NCBI GenBank assembly: GCA_019454045.1
Contig: SKCR01038121.1
Location: 1 to 64,000 of the forward strand
Direction of reading: 5' to 3'
DNA: 64,000 bases
From: Zanthoxylum bungeanum
Lineage: Eukaryota; Streptophyta; Magnoliopsida; Sapindales; Rutaceae
Shown here: piece by piece, positions 33,873 to 45,018 of the stretch
Layout of the letters: every line of letters starts with the position of its first letter
Position numbering within the stretch: the first letter of the stretch is position 1
Made by a program: the position numbers and the translations under genes
Notes under the pieces: generated by a model
The model's input: only the letters and a program-made list of their open reading frames with translations
Database searches by the model: none
Told to the model about the DNA's origin: nothing

Positions 33873-36679
33873 TGTAGACAACAGGACCTGGGCGACGTTG
33901 TTCTAGGCTCGCGGCCTAGTTGGGAGTACGAAATAACATGGAGTCGCCACCCGGTGTGAACCGGGACAAAGATTTAAGGCCGCACTCACCCCTCGCAAGG
34001 GAAAACCTCAAACCGTTGGGTTCGGAATGGTCCCTTACTTATGTCACTTGTGATGATATGATTTGTGTAATAAACTAACCGAATCTATTCAACATTCATG
34101 CTCAAGGGTACTTAGATCTAACATGCTTTCATCCAAATAACTCCACGCAATATAACACAACGAGCATATTGAACCATTAAACCAAAGTAAACATAACTAA
34201 TTAAACATAAACATAAACTAAACGAAACATCATGCATAAAGAATGAAGAAACAACATGCCTAAATAACACAATCATGCTTTGAAAATTAAATAACAAGAC
34301 TAAATTAACTCATGCTTAAAATAATAAATAAACGGCCTAGAACTATGACATGCTCAAATACAAATTTGGATGAGACGAGATCATGTCTCTTAAGTGGTAC
34401 GTGGCGTTGTATCCCGAGTACAACCGCACTACCGTCCATTCGGATTCGGCTACGGAATTTACGTCCGGGTTTCCATCCTATATACCACAAAAGGAACACA
34501 TATTCCGCTCATCCAACAATCACATCATGCCTCAAACGACTCTCATGCGATAATATTTCTAAAATAAATAAAATAAACGAAAGATAATAAATAAAAGGGT
34601 GCCCTCAGGTCTAACCTCTTTTGTTGTCTCTCGAAAGCGCGTTACACGGCCGTCGGAAGGGTTGATGTTCCGCAACTTTTCTGGTTCACTAACTCAACGT
34701 CTTTCCTCGCTGTTTCGCTGTTCGGACTGCTGTTTTCACTCCTTTCTCTGCTATTTTTGTTGTATTTTCTGGTCACTATTTTTAGTAATTAGGGGACTGT
34801 TTTGTGGGGTATTTGGACTGGTTTGGACTGCAGTTTTGGAAGGGTTCCAGGGGCAGTTTTTGTTACTGTTTTGGGCAGTTTTCTGGACAATTTTGGGTGT
34901 GTTTTCTGGACAGTTTTGGGTGTTAAACAGTGCAGTTTTCTGGACAGTTTGCGGCAATTTTCAGGGTGCAGTTCGGGTTAATTCGGGGACAGTTTCGCGA
35001 GACAGTTTCTGGGCACTTTTTTGGGGTGTTCATTCTGCAATTTTAATGCAGATTTTTGGGACTGTGTCTCGACAATTTGAGGGTGCAAGTTCTTGGCGTG
35101 GGGGGCTGTTTGTGGCGTAAAGGGCTGCTGTGAGTGGTGTGCAATGGCGTGAATGTAGTGGGCAGGTAGTGCGCAGATATGTGTAAGGGCTGACCACGTC
35201 GTGGCTTGTGGCTAATGGCAGGTGGCGTCTTTGTGGTGAGTGAATGTGAGGGTAAGGTGGCGTGGAGTTGTTGAGATTAGCGTGAGGCTAGGGGGGGCTG
35301 TGACGAGCTTTTGCGTTGAGTTATGGGGCTTGTGAGGGCTGTGTGCGTTTTGGTCACTGTCTATGTGTCGATCATGGGCGTGGATTTTTGAGTGCGTGTT
35401 GTGGTGGGAGTGCAAGGCTACGTGTGAGGCGTGATGGGCTGATGAGGGCTATGTAAGATTTGTGAAGGGGCAAGTGCAGGGCAATGTGGCAGTTTGATGT
35501 GTGGCTTTGTCGAAAGAAGCGTGAGGTGGAGTTGTGCGTGAAGGCTTGCTGTGAAGGGTTTCACGTGAGAGGAATTGGGGGTTGTGTGGTATGTGTTAAC
35601 ATGAAGGTAGTGAGCTGGTCGGTGTTTGTGCCTAGGGTTTATGTGAGTTGCTGACTATGTCGGTTTTTATGTGTAAATCATGGTTTATGCTTTATTTGTG
35701 GCTTGGTCGATGGCCGAGAGAGGTGTGGGATGGGCGTACTAGGGTTCTGTGGCCTGCCTTGTACGTGGCTTATGACTTGTAGGTGAGTGTGTGCAATGAG
35801 GCCTGGCCGAGAAGATTGCTTCCAAGAAGGCTTTGTGGTGAATGAAGGGTTGAGCGTGAAGGCTGTGAGTGGGTGGAAGGTTACGTGGAGTAGGCAGGCG
35901 AAGGCAAGTGGAGTAGGCAGGCGAAGGCAAGGTTATGGGGCATGGTTGAAGTGCATGTGGCCTGGTTGAAGGTAGGGGCGTGAGGGCTTATATGGGTGCA
36001 ACGTGAGCTGTTGAGAGGTGAGGTCTGAGGGTTGCTCGGCTCAGGGCATGTGGCGAGGGCGTGGAGAGTGGCTGAAGCGGCAAGTGGCGTTATTTTCTTT
36101 TTGTGTTTTTTTCGTGAAAGAGGTGAGAGAGAGGAGCCCTAGGGTTTCAGTTTGTGTCATCTTTTATAGTAGCAGGTTAGGGTTTGGGTTATTAGGGTTG
36201 TGCATGGGTTTGAAATGGAAAGAAATCAATTTGAAAGGGAGAGATTTGATTAGTTATTTTAGGCAAGAATTATGTAATTTGGGTGGGAATTATTTAAATT
36301 TGGTATTTGATTTTAATTTGTTTTTTTTAATTTGAATTGCAATTAATTTAATTTGTGAATTTAATTTAATTAATTTAATTGGTTTGTGAGTTTTAGATTT
36401 AACATTTAATTTAATTGGTTATTAATTTACTTAGATTTAATTTAAATTTATTTGTGACATATATTTTAAATGTTTTAATTATCTTTGGATGTGATTAATG
36501 GGTTTGGTGTGTTTTAAAACAGAGGTCCAACAAGCGAAACAAGCTAGTTAAATTTGACAAATGCTAATTTCCAACTTTACCCTTCCAACGTCCGTTTCCC
36601 GCGGCTTCCACAACTAAAGAGGTAGTGTCTCCATACGAGACTCATCATCGGGCTGATATGCAAAAATGCAATGCCTACA
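33873..36679 (+). mobile_element. solo LTR (Gypsy-like) with 5-bp target duplication
   Basis: A 2807-bp unit starts TGTAGACAACAGGACC and ends AATGCCTACA, so its ends form the inverted repeat TGTAG/CTACA. It is flanked by GTAGG on both sides (33868-33872 and 36680-36684). No internal domain or second LTR is present, as expected after LTR-LTR recombination. The GCCTAGTTGGGAGTACGAAATAACATGGAGTCGCCACC text near 33915 is common in long LTRs of Ogre/Tat-like Gypsy elements, an assignment made from memory. The stretch 34600-36200 is strongly G+T skewed, and long open frames there are compositional. Confidence 0.8.
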
Positions 36680-36684
36680 GTAGG

Positions 36685-37181
36685 GTAAAGAGTGAAGCTC
36701 TTAATAAGAGAATATAGATTAATATTATAATATATAAATTGTAATCTGAATAAGTATTTAAATTTGGATTAATTATTGATAAATTTTGTTACCGTATTTA
36801 TGGCTGGTTTTATATATTTGGCATAGTTGAGTACCTAAATAGACTTGTTATAGACAAATATTATCATCACCTTTGTGGCTGGTTTTATATGTGTTTTAGC
36901 ATAATTAATTCCTGAAGTAAATTAACTGGGTAATAATGACAATTTTTATATTATAAAAGTAAAATTTCTCTATATTTGAAATATTAAGAGTAGATCTCAT
37001 AGCCATAACATTTTAATTTATTGTTGCAGTTCAATTTAAAATTTTACATCACTTCAAACAAATCCAATATTTTTATTTCACTCGAATTATTATTTTGTTT
37101 TACTAAATTTATTCCATGTGTATCGACCCTGGACTTACAGAGTTATTTTATTACTTCGACACTCTTATACTTGGAGGAAAG
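36685..37181. other. AT-rich intergenic, no gene seen
   Basis: Contains two similar phrases, TATGGCTGGTTTTATAT near 36800 and TGTGGCTGGTTTTATATG near 36875, but no ORF or element ends. Confidence 0.4.
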
Positions 37182-37188
37182 AACTACT

Positions 37189-37352
37189 TTTTGAATGTGT
37201 CATAAGGTTCAAGATTTCAACTTGAAATTCTGGGTTCGAATCCATGGAGTGTGTTTATTGTAAGAGCCTGAAACAGGCAGAGGTTTTACTTGCTCCGCTT
37301 AGCCCGGAATGAGTGGTTTGGCGGTGAGGTTTCCAACATTTTTTTTTAAAAA
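37189..37352 (+). mobile_element. tRNA-derived SINE (copy 4a of a tandem trimer)
   Basis: Plus orientation. The B box is GGGTTCGAATCC at about 37231, followed by the family text AGAGCCTGAAACAGGCAGAGG and GGTTTGGCGGTGAGG, and an A-rich tail. It is preceded and followed by AACTACT (37182-37188 and 37353-37359). Confidence 0.8.
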
Positions 37353-37359
37353 AACTACT

Positions 37360-37502
37360 GATTTGGTTTTCAGATTCTGAGTTCGAGTTCAATAGATGCA
37401 TTTTTTTGTAAGAGTCTGTTTGTGGCAGTCAGAGATTTTATCTACTCTGCTTAATCCCGGGTCGAGTGGTTTGGTGGTGGGATTTCTAACGTTTCAAAAA
37501 AA
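37360..37502 (+). mobile_element. tRNA-derived SINE (copy 4b, 5' truncated)
   Basis: Directly follows copy 4a after AACTACT. It begins GATTTGGTTTTCAGATTC, has B box AGTTCGAGTTC, and ends in an A-tail before AATTACT (37503-37509). Confidence 0.75.
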
Positions 37503-37509
37503 AATTACT

Positions 37510-37691
37510 GACATTTTTGCCCCCAATGAGTGTGGCTTGGTAGCAAATGGCTTATGATTTGGTTGTCGGGCTCTAAGTTCGAGTCCAAATGATTCATTTC
37601 TTATAAGAACCTAGGACAGACAAAGGTTTTACTTCCTCTGTTTAAAATCGGATTGAGTGATTTGAGGACTGAATTTCGAACTTTTTAAAAA
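37510..37691 (+). mobile_element. tRNA-derived SINE (copy 4c)
   Basis: Third head-to-tail copy. It carries a fuller 5' end, GAGTGTGGCTTGGTAGCA, B box AGTTCGAGTCC, and an A-tail, and is followed by AACTATT (37692-37698). All three share the same short target word. Confidence 0.75.
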
Positions 37692-37821
37692 AACTATTCA
37701 CATTTACTTGTAATGAATGCTCTATGACAACAAAGCGATTAATTTATGATATATTCCTGTAGCAGATTGCAAGATGGCTTGTATGTTTTACTTCCTTTAA
37801 TCTTATAAAACTCTATTAACT

Positions 37822-38007
37822 TTTTTTTTTTCAAATCGTTGGAAACTCCACCGTCAAATTATCTATTTCGGACTTAAGCGGAACAGGTAAAATCTCTGAC
37901 TGTCTCAGGCTCTTACAAGAAACGCACTCCATGAATTTGAACACATGACCTCAAGGTGGGATTCTGAATCCTATACCGCAAAGCCACGCTGATTGGGGAC
38001 ATTAAAT
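37822..38007 (-). mobile_element. tRNA-derived SINE (copy 5)
   Basis: 186 bp in minus orientation with T10 at the left, flanked by the perfect 10-bp duplication TCTATTAACT (37812-37821 and 38008-38017). It keeps the CTTAAGCGGAACAGGTAAAATCTC text of the family. Confidence 0.85.
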
Positions 38008-38360
38008 TCTATTAACTGTTTTCCAGAGAACTGCAATTATGATAACATCAAAAGAAAGTGTAAATTAGCAATCTTAAAATGATGATTGCAAATACTAAAT
38101 TCAACCTGACCACAATTTTCTAAAATTTCTCAATACAATGACTATCGCTTTAATTACAAGTTCCTTTTTACAATGGAAATCTTATGATCAGCAGGAAACT
38201 TTCAAGTTATCAGAATGCCACTTTCTTGGCAAATGCACCAAATATAGGGCTGGCTCAATGGACAAGAAAATTAAGTTATTGTCTAAGGCCTTCGGTTAAG
38301 TTAAGGTCCCATTTAATATGCATTTATTTTATATATATACATACATATATATATATTTTT

Positions 38361-38550
38361 TGTTAGAAATCGAAATATGAGAGATGAAGAAAAATATACT
38401 ATTTTTCTTGATTTCAATATAAATTACAAATGTCATTTATATATGCATTACAAAAGAATCAATATTAATTATATATCAACTAACAACTAACACTAATATC
38501 ATATATACCAATATTAATTACATATCAACTAACATCAAATATCTTTGACA
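38361..38550 (-). repeat. 3' LTR of the Copia remnant
   Basis: 190 bp, TGTCAAAGATATTTG...ATTTCTAACA on the minus strand, with TG..CA ends. It lies directly after the polypurine tract. No second copy is present in the window. Confidence 0.7.
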
Positions 38551-38562
38551 TCCCCCTCAAAC

Positions 38563-38922
38563 TCAAAATGGTAGTGAGGAAACCAGATTGAGTTTGGAAA
38601 CGATGGTTGTGTAACAACTATGAAGAAAAGACTTGGTGAAGATATCAGTTAATTGATCATTGGAGCGTTGATACACCAACTGAAGAGTACCGCGAGTAAT
38701 ATGTTGACGAATGAAATGACAATAAATCTCAATGTGTTTGGTACGTCCATGAAATACATCATTATGTGCTATTTGAATAGCGTTTTGATTTTCACAGTAA
38801 AGAGTAGTAAGAGGTGATTTAGACACTCTTATATCTTCGAGGAGCCAACGTAGCCATAACAGTTCGACAATAGTCGCAACAAGAGCTCGATATTCAGCCT
38901 CAGTACTAGAACGAGCAATCAA
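38563..38922 (-). pseudogene. Copia RNase H fragment
   Basis: An open stretch of 119 codons with the RNase H signature ARSSTEAEYRALVATIVEL, LYCENQNAI and GRTKHIEIYCHFIR. Its upstream continuation is interrupted by a stop, and farther up by the hAT MITE. The protein degrades the RNA strand during reverse transcription; this copy is non-functional. Confidence 0.8.
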
Positions 38923-39093
38923 TGTTTGTTTCTTACTACATCAAGAAATAAGCGAGTCACACTGAAAAACACAATAACCAGTAGTGAATCGACAATCAGT
39001 AAGGTCACATACCCAATCTGTATCAGAGTAAGCTCGAAGAACAAGTGAAGAATTAGCATAGAAATGGAGACCACAAAAGAGAGTATCTTTAAT

Positions 39094-39751
39094 TAGGGGT
39101 GAGCATCGGTTCCGATTATACCCGGAATCAGTTGGAACCGGACCGATTTTTCGAGTTTGGAACTAGAGCCGGTTGTAACTGGTCCGGTTCTGGTTCCAAA
39201 AATAAAGGAACCGATTTTAACAGGTCCGGTTCCGGTTCCGGTTCCAAACTGGTCAGAATCGGAACCGGACCATAGAACCTGTTTCTGGAACCGAATATAG
39301 AACTGGTTTCTGCCAAGGGGAACGTCGCGACACTGAGCATCAGACATTTGAGCGTCGCGATGCTAACCCTTGCGCGTCGCGACGTCGGGACGTTCAGCTC
39401 ACGTAGTTTCCTCAAACTATAAGGGAGCATCGTGACTCCCGACTTCCGCATCGCGACACCGAGGGCTGATGAGTACTAAACTTCATTTTCTTCGTTCTTG
39501 AGCTTCCAGACTCTGATTTGGTCCCCGTTTTTTCCTACGGATTCGTATCGAAATGTAATTTTATTAAAATATTTTAAAATAGGGTAATTTAGAACCGGAC
39601 CGAAACTGGACCAGAATCGAATTGGAACCGAATAATAGGGTACCTTATTTAATTAGGTGGGTTCCGGTTCTACTTAGTTAGGAACCGATTTTTTTGGGTA
39701 GGTTCCAATTCCATGCGGAATCGGAACCGAAACCGATTTTTCTCACCCCTA
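39094..39751. mobile_element. hAT MITE nested in the Copia remnant
   Basis: 658 bp, TAGGGGTGAGCATCGG at the left and TTCTCACCCCTA at the right (10-bp terminal repeat TAGGGGTGAG). Flanks are TCTTTAAT and TTTTTAAC, matching at 6 of 8 bases. Subterminal regions are made of GGTTCC/GGAACC repeats, like those of the hAT family at 0.3, 12 and 59 kb. The centre, 39315-39455, is a GC-rich insert with repeated GCGTCGCGA-type words. Confidence 0.8.
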
Positions 39752-41050
39752 TTTTTAACATAATGAAAGATGTGAAACACAGCAGCATAATGAAGAGATT
39801 GATAAGCAACCATAAACTTACTTATAATTTGAATAACATAGACAATGTCTGGTCGAGTGACAGTGAGATAAATGAGACTACCGAATAATTATCTGTAGAG
39901 AGTAGGATCATCAAGAGGAGTGTCATCCATATGTGTAAGTTTAGTATTATACTCGACAGATGTTGGAATTGTATTGCTATTTGTAAAGGTGGCTGGAGAA
40001 ATAAGATCAGAAGCATGCTTAGCTTGAGAGAGATGATAGCCATCATCAGAGGAAGTAACTTCAAGGCCCAAGAAGTAACTCAAAGAACCAAGATCTTTCA
40101 TTTCAAATTATTGACTAAGAGACTATTTAAGATCCATAATTCCTGAATTATCATCCCCAGTAATAATCATGTCATCAACATAAAGAAGTAGCATCACAAT
40201 ATCTGTACTAGATTTGCGAAGGAATATGGTAGAGTCATATGGACTGGAGGTGAACCCAAGCTGACAAATAGTCGTACTGAACTTGACAAACCATGCATGA
40301 GGGGCTTGTTTTAGACCATATAGGGTGCGACGTCGGCATCATACCTTGTGTGGTGGATGATCAAGACCAATAGAGGCATTTAAACTTCTTCAGCTAGATC
40401 ACCATTAAGAAAAGAATTATTGACATTCATATGAAACAAAGTCCATTGTCGAGCAACATCAATGGCAAATAGGCTGCGTACTGAGGTAAGATGAGAAACC
40501 AGAGTAAATGTCTCTTAATAATCAACCTCATATTCCCAAGTGAAGCCCTTAGTAATAAGACGTATTTTATAACGCTCAATAGAGTCATCTGAATGTGTTT
40601 TTATTTTATATACCCATTTGCATCCCACTGGAGTTTTACCAGGAGGAAGATCAACTAGGTCTTAAATACCAGTTTTTGCCAAAACATGTAATTCATCTTG
40701 CATAGCTTCCTGCCAATGAGGATTAGAAGATGCCTCCTTATAGGACTGAGGTTAATGGAAAGAAATAATAGTGGAAACACAATGATAATTTTAAAGATAA
40801 GTATGAGGGTGTCTTACTCGAGGAGGATAACGGGAAGATAAAATATCAATATCATATGAGTGTTCAATCGCAAGGGTGTCAGAGACAGTATCTACAGAAT
40901 GAGCATCATCAGAGATATGTAGCAATGAGGATTAGACGTCTGTAGGCTCACTATAGGTACCTGCATCATGAACATGTGGAAACAACTCGATAGAGATATC
41001 AGTGAGAAATTGAGGGCGGTCAGAAGACACTTTGAAATCAAAGATGGATT

Positions 41051-41884
41051 TTATCTAAACCATATTATTGATTGAACATTAAAGACTTATTAAGGAAGTT
41101 GAAAATCTTATGGCATCATCATGGAAATAGGATTCTTGAGGCCTCATTCTTAAGGAGTTCGTTCAATCTATTTTGTTTCTTTTCTATATCAAAATTTTCT
41201 TCTTATTTATGGGTTCTAATGGTGCGTTCTTATAGGTTTCTCATCACATAAAATGTGACATCTCACATCAATTGAGAGAGATATTATTGATGTAAGAGAT
41301 GTTGGTGATGTAATTATAAATAATGAACTCATTTGATTAGTGGACACGTTTTGGGTCTCGGAAGTGTGCAGAAGGTAGATTATGACATCTTATATTACTT
41401 AAGGAGGGTGTTTTTTATATACCTAAAAGAAATTAACTAATTTAACTAATTGGACGAGTTTTGGGATTTAGTTGCCGTGGAATGAAATACACTTTATAAA
41501 ATGAGCGACCATGCCAACGATAGGGATTACAAATTTTCCCATCCCATCCCATTCGAATTGAGATTTGAGATAATTTTTGTCCCGTTTTGAAAACGTGATG
41601 GGCAAAATAAATATTAGACGAATGAGATTTTAGCGAAACGAATCGGGACTAAAATCAGAATGAGATTTTAGCGGGATGAGACGAGATTTAACATAACGAT
41701 ATAATTTTTTTATCTCGAAAAAAATAATGAGATAAGACAAAAATAATTATTTTATTTTGATATGTACAAAAAAGAATTGAAATTGGAAAATATCATTTGT
41801 CCTGTCCCATTCCCATCCGTAGCCGATAATATTGAGTAGAAATTAGAGAAGGGTAACTTTTAACTAATAACTTTACGCCAAATC
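41051..41884. other. intergenic, possible decayed MITE
   Basis: No gene seen. 41520-41825 has GGGATGGG/CCCATCCC blocks at both ends and repeated GAGATTTTAGCG inside, suggesting a small non-autonomous element, but the termini and target duplication are not resolvable. Confidence 0.35.
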
Positions 41885-42177
41885 TGTTAGTGCCATAACA
41901 CTCAAGATGAATTTTGATGATGCAACACTAGAAGTTTTCAATGCATATTAGCGGACATTACAAAAAGATGTCGAAGCACATTGGTGATGAAGGGTAATGT
42001 ATGTGAAGACTAGCGCATATTGAAGAAAATCTTACGTGGTCTTAACTTATGACTCTCTTTGTAAAGTGAGTTGTTAATTTTAGTCTTTAGCTAATATGAC
42101 TCATGCAGATTCATTTAGATGCATTAAAGTCATGTGCAAAATGCTTTCAACTTTCGTATCTTGCATTTTCTACACTA

Positions 42178-42470
42178 GGACCGACATATCGGTCTCCCAC
42201 ACCAGCAGATTTGCATGCTCTCTGAAACCAGACTACTACATACCTGTCTCATATACCGATCAACTAGAGTTTGCACAACCACTTGAATTAAGACGGTCCA
42301 TACCGATCCCCATATCAGTGAGTTAGTCGGCATATCGATCTCCATACTGATCCCCATATCGGTCAGTAATCTGGTATTGCACTTTAATCTGCAATGGTAA
42401 TATAGTTGTTATGCTTTGTCAGACCAATATACCGGCCTCTGAGATCGGCATACCGGTCTCAGACATAGAG
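42178..42470 (+). repeat. U3 tandem motif ACCGATCTCCATATCGGT, several degenerate copies
   Basis: Degenerate copies of the same motif seen at 16985-17300, including CATATCGGTCAGTAATCTGG, which both LTRs share. They precede the LTR TATA box. Confidence 0.6.
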
Positions 42471-43105
42471 CGAATGTTGTATTTCATTTTCTCTATAAAT
42501 TGAGTCTCAAATTCATTTTTTCCCAGTTACAATTTCTTCTAAGTAAAAAATAGAGAGGTTAATAAATCTTCTTTATCATACGCTCTCATAATCAAGCTCA
42601 CACACTACACCTTCAAAATATTTGTAGTGCTCTTAATTACTTGGGTTAGAAACTCACAACTTTAATCTTCTTATCTTTTGTGAGTGGCCCAAATATGTTA
42701 TACTTTAAACTCTTATCTTAAAAACTTGAGATTGAGAAATCTCTTTGTGAGTGGGTATACTTAAAGGGGTATATTTGATTTGTGTAAATGTTGTGAGTAA
42801 GCTTAGGAACAAAAATCATTTTAAAGGTTTAAGAGTGAACTTAGGGTTGAAACTCTTGTGTAAAAGTTTGGAGTGAAGCTACGGGCAAAACTCTTGGTTC
42901 CGTGTGAGCCATGAAAAACTCGGTGTAACATGTGGATTCAACTTAATAGAAATTTTCAACTGTGGCTTGGGGCAGTGGATGTAGGCAAAGAGTTTGCCGA
43001 ATCATTATAAATATGGTGTCAATTTTCTCTAACTCTAAACTCATTTATTTATTGCAAGTTTGCATTTTAATTATGCGTATATTGTTTAGAAACTTACTTT
43101 TGGGT

Positions 43106-43213
43106 ATTAATTGTTAAAGACATTAATTTGGGAAATTGATCACTAACCTAAATTGATAAAGCTACTAGCTTAGTATAAAATCAGGTTTGGTGGCGGGGTT
43201 TCCATCGTTTCCA

Positions 43214-43244
<31 letters not shown>

Positions 43245-43323
43245 TTAATTGTTAAATACATTAATTTGGGAAATTGATCAGTAACCTAAATTGGTAAAGC
43301 TACTAGCTTAGTAGCGTAAAATC
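43106..43323 (+). repeat. 77-bp direct duplication around a SINE 3' fragment and (TA)n
   Basis: TTAAAgACATTAATTTGGG...CTAGCTTAGTA occurs twice (about 43106-43182 and 43243-43323). Between them lies TTTGGTGGCGGGGTTTCC, the 3' part of the SINE family, followed by a TA run at 43217-43242. Confidence 0.65.
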
Positions 43324-43395
43324 AACAAAAAAATTTTATTTCCGCAAATTAACCGTTACTGAATTCACCCTCCTTTTAAGTATTGAGATTATTGT

Positions 43396-44064
43396 TTGTG
43401 TGTATTTATAGGTAATTTCAAAACCAATTCTAAATTTACAGTTGCGTCCTAACATTTCTGGCCAGGAACGAATGCCCAATTTTATGGGCTTTCATGAAAA
43501 GAATTGGGTACATTTAGAAGTACACTTCCAGTGTCACCCACGTTAGTAATGAATATGAGCCTTTGGATCGGTTGATGAACCGTCGATTTCCATGCTAACA
43601 TGTGGGACATCCTAATCCGATTTGGGACCCAGAATTAGCCATCACCGTTGATAGTGAAAGAAGTCATAATTTTCATGAAGATAAGAGGATAACATTCATG
43701 AAGTTGGGGCCATCTCCCAGAATCTCACCATCAATCTTCATAAACTCTCTTGCTAGAAGCAACTGAAATTGTGGGACTTAAATTCATTGTTCAGTAGTTA
43801 TTAAATAAGAATTTATATAATTGAATCATAACCGTTTATTTCTATTATTGCATGCATGATTTAATGGAAGCAACACTTTATTAAAATACTTTTGTATTTC
43901 CTGCATTTTCAAGCAAACAAGTTGCTGCGACACTATCATATATATATACATCACTCTCTCACTTCATGCACCTTATTATATATCTAACAAAGACAAGAGT
44001 TGCTAACTAATTAAAGCTTCACACTTCACCTAAATTATTCACTCTCTTCCCATCATAATACTAA
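43396..44064 (+). other. upstream region of the first FLA gene
   Basis: Non-coding. From about 43645 it resembles the region upstream of the second FLA gene (57562 on), including ATAATTTTCATGAAGATA and GAAGTTGGGGCCA, so the duplication unit includes about 0.5 kb of promoter. Confidence 0.55.
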
Positions 44065-44071
44065 TATAAAA
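44065..44071 (+). promoter_or_regulatory. TATA box of the first FLA gene
   Basis: TATAAAA lies 114 bp upstream of the ATG at 44179. The second FLA gene has the equivalent box in the same context. Confidence 0.65.
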
Positions 44072-44178
44072 CCCCCCTCAATCCTCTCCAATTTCATCAA
44101 ACACCTTCTGCAAAGTACATCAATCTCCATTCTTGCAATTAACATTTGCATTCCACAACACTCAAAAGTAGTGCAAAT

Positions 44179-45018
44179 ATGATGAGAAAGCAAACATTCA
44201 TCTCCTTTTCACTTGCCCTACTCTTGCTCCTCCATTGCACCCAAACCCTAGCTCAGCCAGCAGCAGCTCCAGCTCAACCTGCAGGCCCCATTGCTGCTCC
44301 GGCTCCACCTAGTCCTCCGGTTCCTCTAGTCCAACCCGGTCCAGCGGCAGGTCCAGCGCCATCCGGCCCCACCAACGTCACCAAAATCCTCGAAAAAGCA
44401 GGCCATTTTTCACTCTTTATCCGGCTGCTTAAGGCCACCTCAGTCACCGGCCAGATAGAGCACCTGCTCAATGACTCAAGCAGTGGCATGACCATCTTTG
44501 CACCAACTGACGACGCCTTTTCTAGCCTCAGCTCAGGCACTCTCAACTCCCTGAACGATGGGCAAAAAGAATCTTTAATGCAGTTTCATGTGATCTCTAC
44601 ATACATTCCACTATCTCAGTTCCAAACTGTGAGTAATCCTCTGAGAACAAATGCTGGAGACAGTAGCAAATACGCGTTTCCGCTTAATGTGACATCTTAT
44701 CCCAATTCAGTAAACATTTCAACTGTCATTACCAATACTAGCTTGTCTGGTACTGTGTACACTGATGGACAGCTTGCTATTTATCAAGTAAATAAGGTGC
44801 TGCTTCCCACGAGCCTCTTTGGTCCTAAGCCTCCGGCACCGGCTCGTGCGCCGGGGAAATCCGACAAGCAGGATGCTGCTGCAGCTTCTCTTGATGAAGA
44901 TGATAGTCCTGATGATGATGATGATAGAGTGAATGTCTCTGGTGCAATCAGTCTCATGGCCATGCAACATGTGGGTTTCTTTGTGGCTGCTATGTTTGCT
45001 GCTATATTTTCTTTGTGA
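44179..45018 (+). CDS. fasciclin-like arabinogalactan protein (FLA11/12 type)
   Basis: Single-exon gene for 279 residues. The signal peptide covers residues 1-26 (MMRKQTFISFSLALLLLLHC...). An AP/PP-rich AGP segment (27-64) follows. One fasciclin domain (65-213) has the H1 motif TIFAPTDDAFSSL (105-117), the FH motif (136-137) and the H2 motif QVNKVLLP. Then come a short PAPARAP stretch, an acidic loop (LDEDDSPDDDDD) and a hydrophobic C-terminus from SGAISLM (254) that fits a GPI-anchor signal. Such proteins sit on the outer plasma membrane and in the wall; the FLA11/12 group is tied to secondary-wall formation in stems. The first true ATG is 44179; the open frame upstream begins with TTG codons. 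The second copy lies 13 kb downstream. Confidence 0.92.
   Translation: MMRKQTFISFSLALLLLLHCTQTLAQPAAAPAQPAGPIAAPAPPSPPVPLVQPGPAAGPAPSGPTNVTKILEKAGHFSLFIRLLKATSVTGQIEHLLNDSSSGMTIFAPTDDAFSSLSSGTLNSLNDGQKESLMQFHVISTYIPLSQFQTVSNPLRTNAGDSSKYAFPLNVTSYPNSVNISTVITNTSLSGTVYTDGQLAIYQVNKVLLPTSLFGPKPPAPARAPGKSDKQDAAAASLDEDDSPDDDDDRVNVSGAISLMAMQHVGFFVAAMFAAIFSL

Larger units (their letters stand above)
38361..41050 (-). mobile_element. Copia retrotransposon remnant (RT, RNase H, 3' LTR)
   Basis: Minus strand. Reverse transcriptase runs from about 40700 (VGCKWVYKIK) through MNVNNSFLNGDL to the catalytic YVDD near 40195-40165, with several stops and frameshifts. RNase H (ARSSTEAEYRAL, near 38910) runs to 38563. 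The purine tract TTTTGAGTTTGAGGGGG (about 38567-38551) is followed by a 3' LTR at 38550-38361. The upstream part (gag, protease, most of integrase, 5' LTR) is missing. A hAT MITE at 39094-39751 interrupts the segment between RT and RNase H. Confidence 0.8.
41885..43395 (+). mobile_element. SIRE-like Copia LTR
   Basis: Starts TGTTAGTGCCATAACACTC followed by GATGAATTTTGATGATGCAACAC, the usual opening of SIRE/Maximus LTRs. It has a TATA region CTATAAATTGAGTCTC at about 42491, the GTGGATGTAGGCAAAGAG...GCCGAATCATTATAAA motif, and ends near GAATTCACCCTCC. It is related to the truncated LTR at 16967-17926 but clearly diverged from it. A 77-bp internal duplication flanks a SINE fragment at 43106-43323. 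No internal domains adjoin it. Confidence 0.6.

Noticed and set aside
34599..35120. 173-codon frame on the plus strand
   Set aside because: It lies wholly inside the G+T-rich part of a solo LTR, is Phe/Leu/Gly-rich by composition, and has no recognisable domain.
16967..43395. The two SIRE-like LTRs as the ends of one large retrotransposon
   Set aside because: They are too diverged from each other, one is 5' truncated, and host genes (PR-10, HDS) lie between them with no SIRE coding domains.
44146..44178. Upstream extension of the first FLA frame
   Set aside because: It begins with TTG, not ATG. The paralogue and the signal peptide both start at MMRKQTF, so 44179 was chosen.
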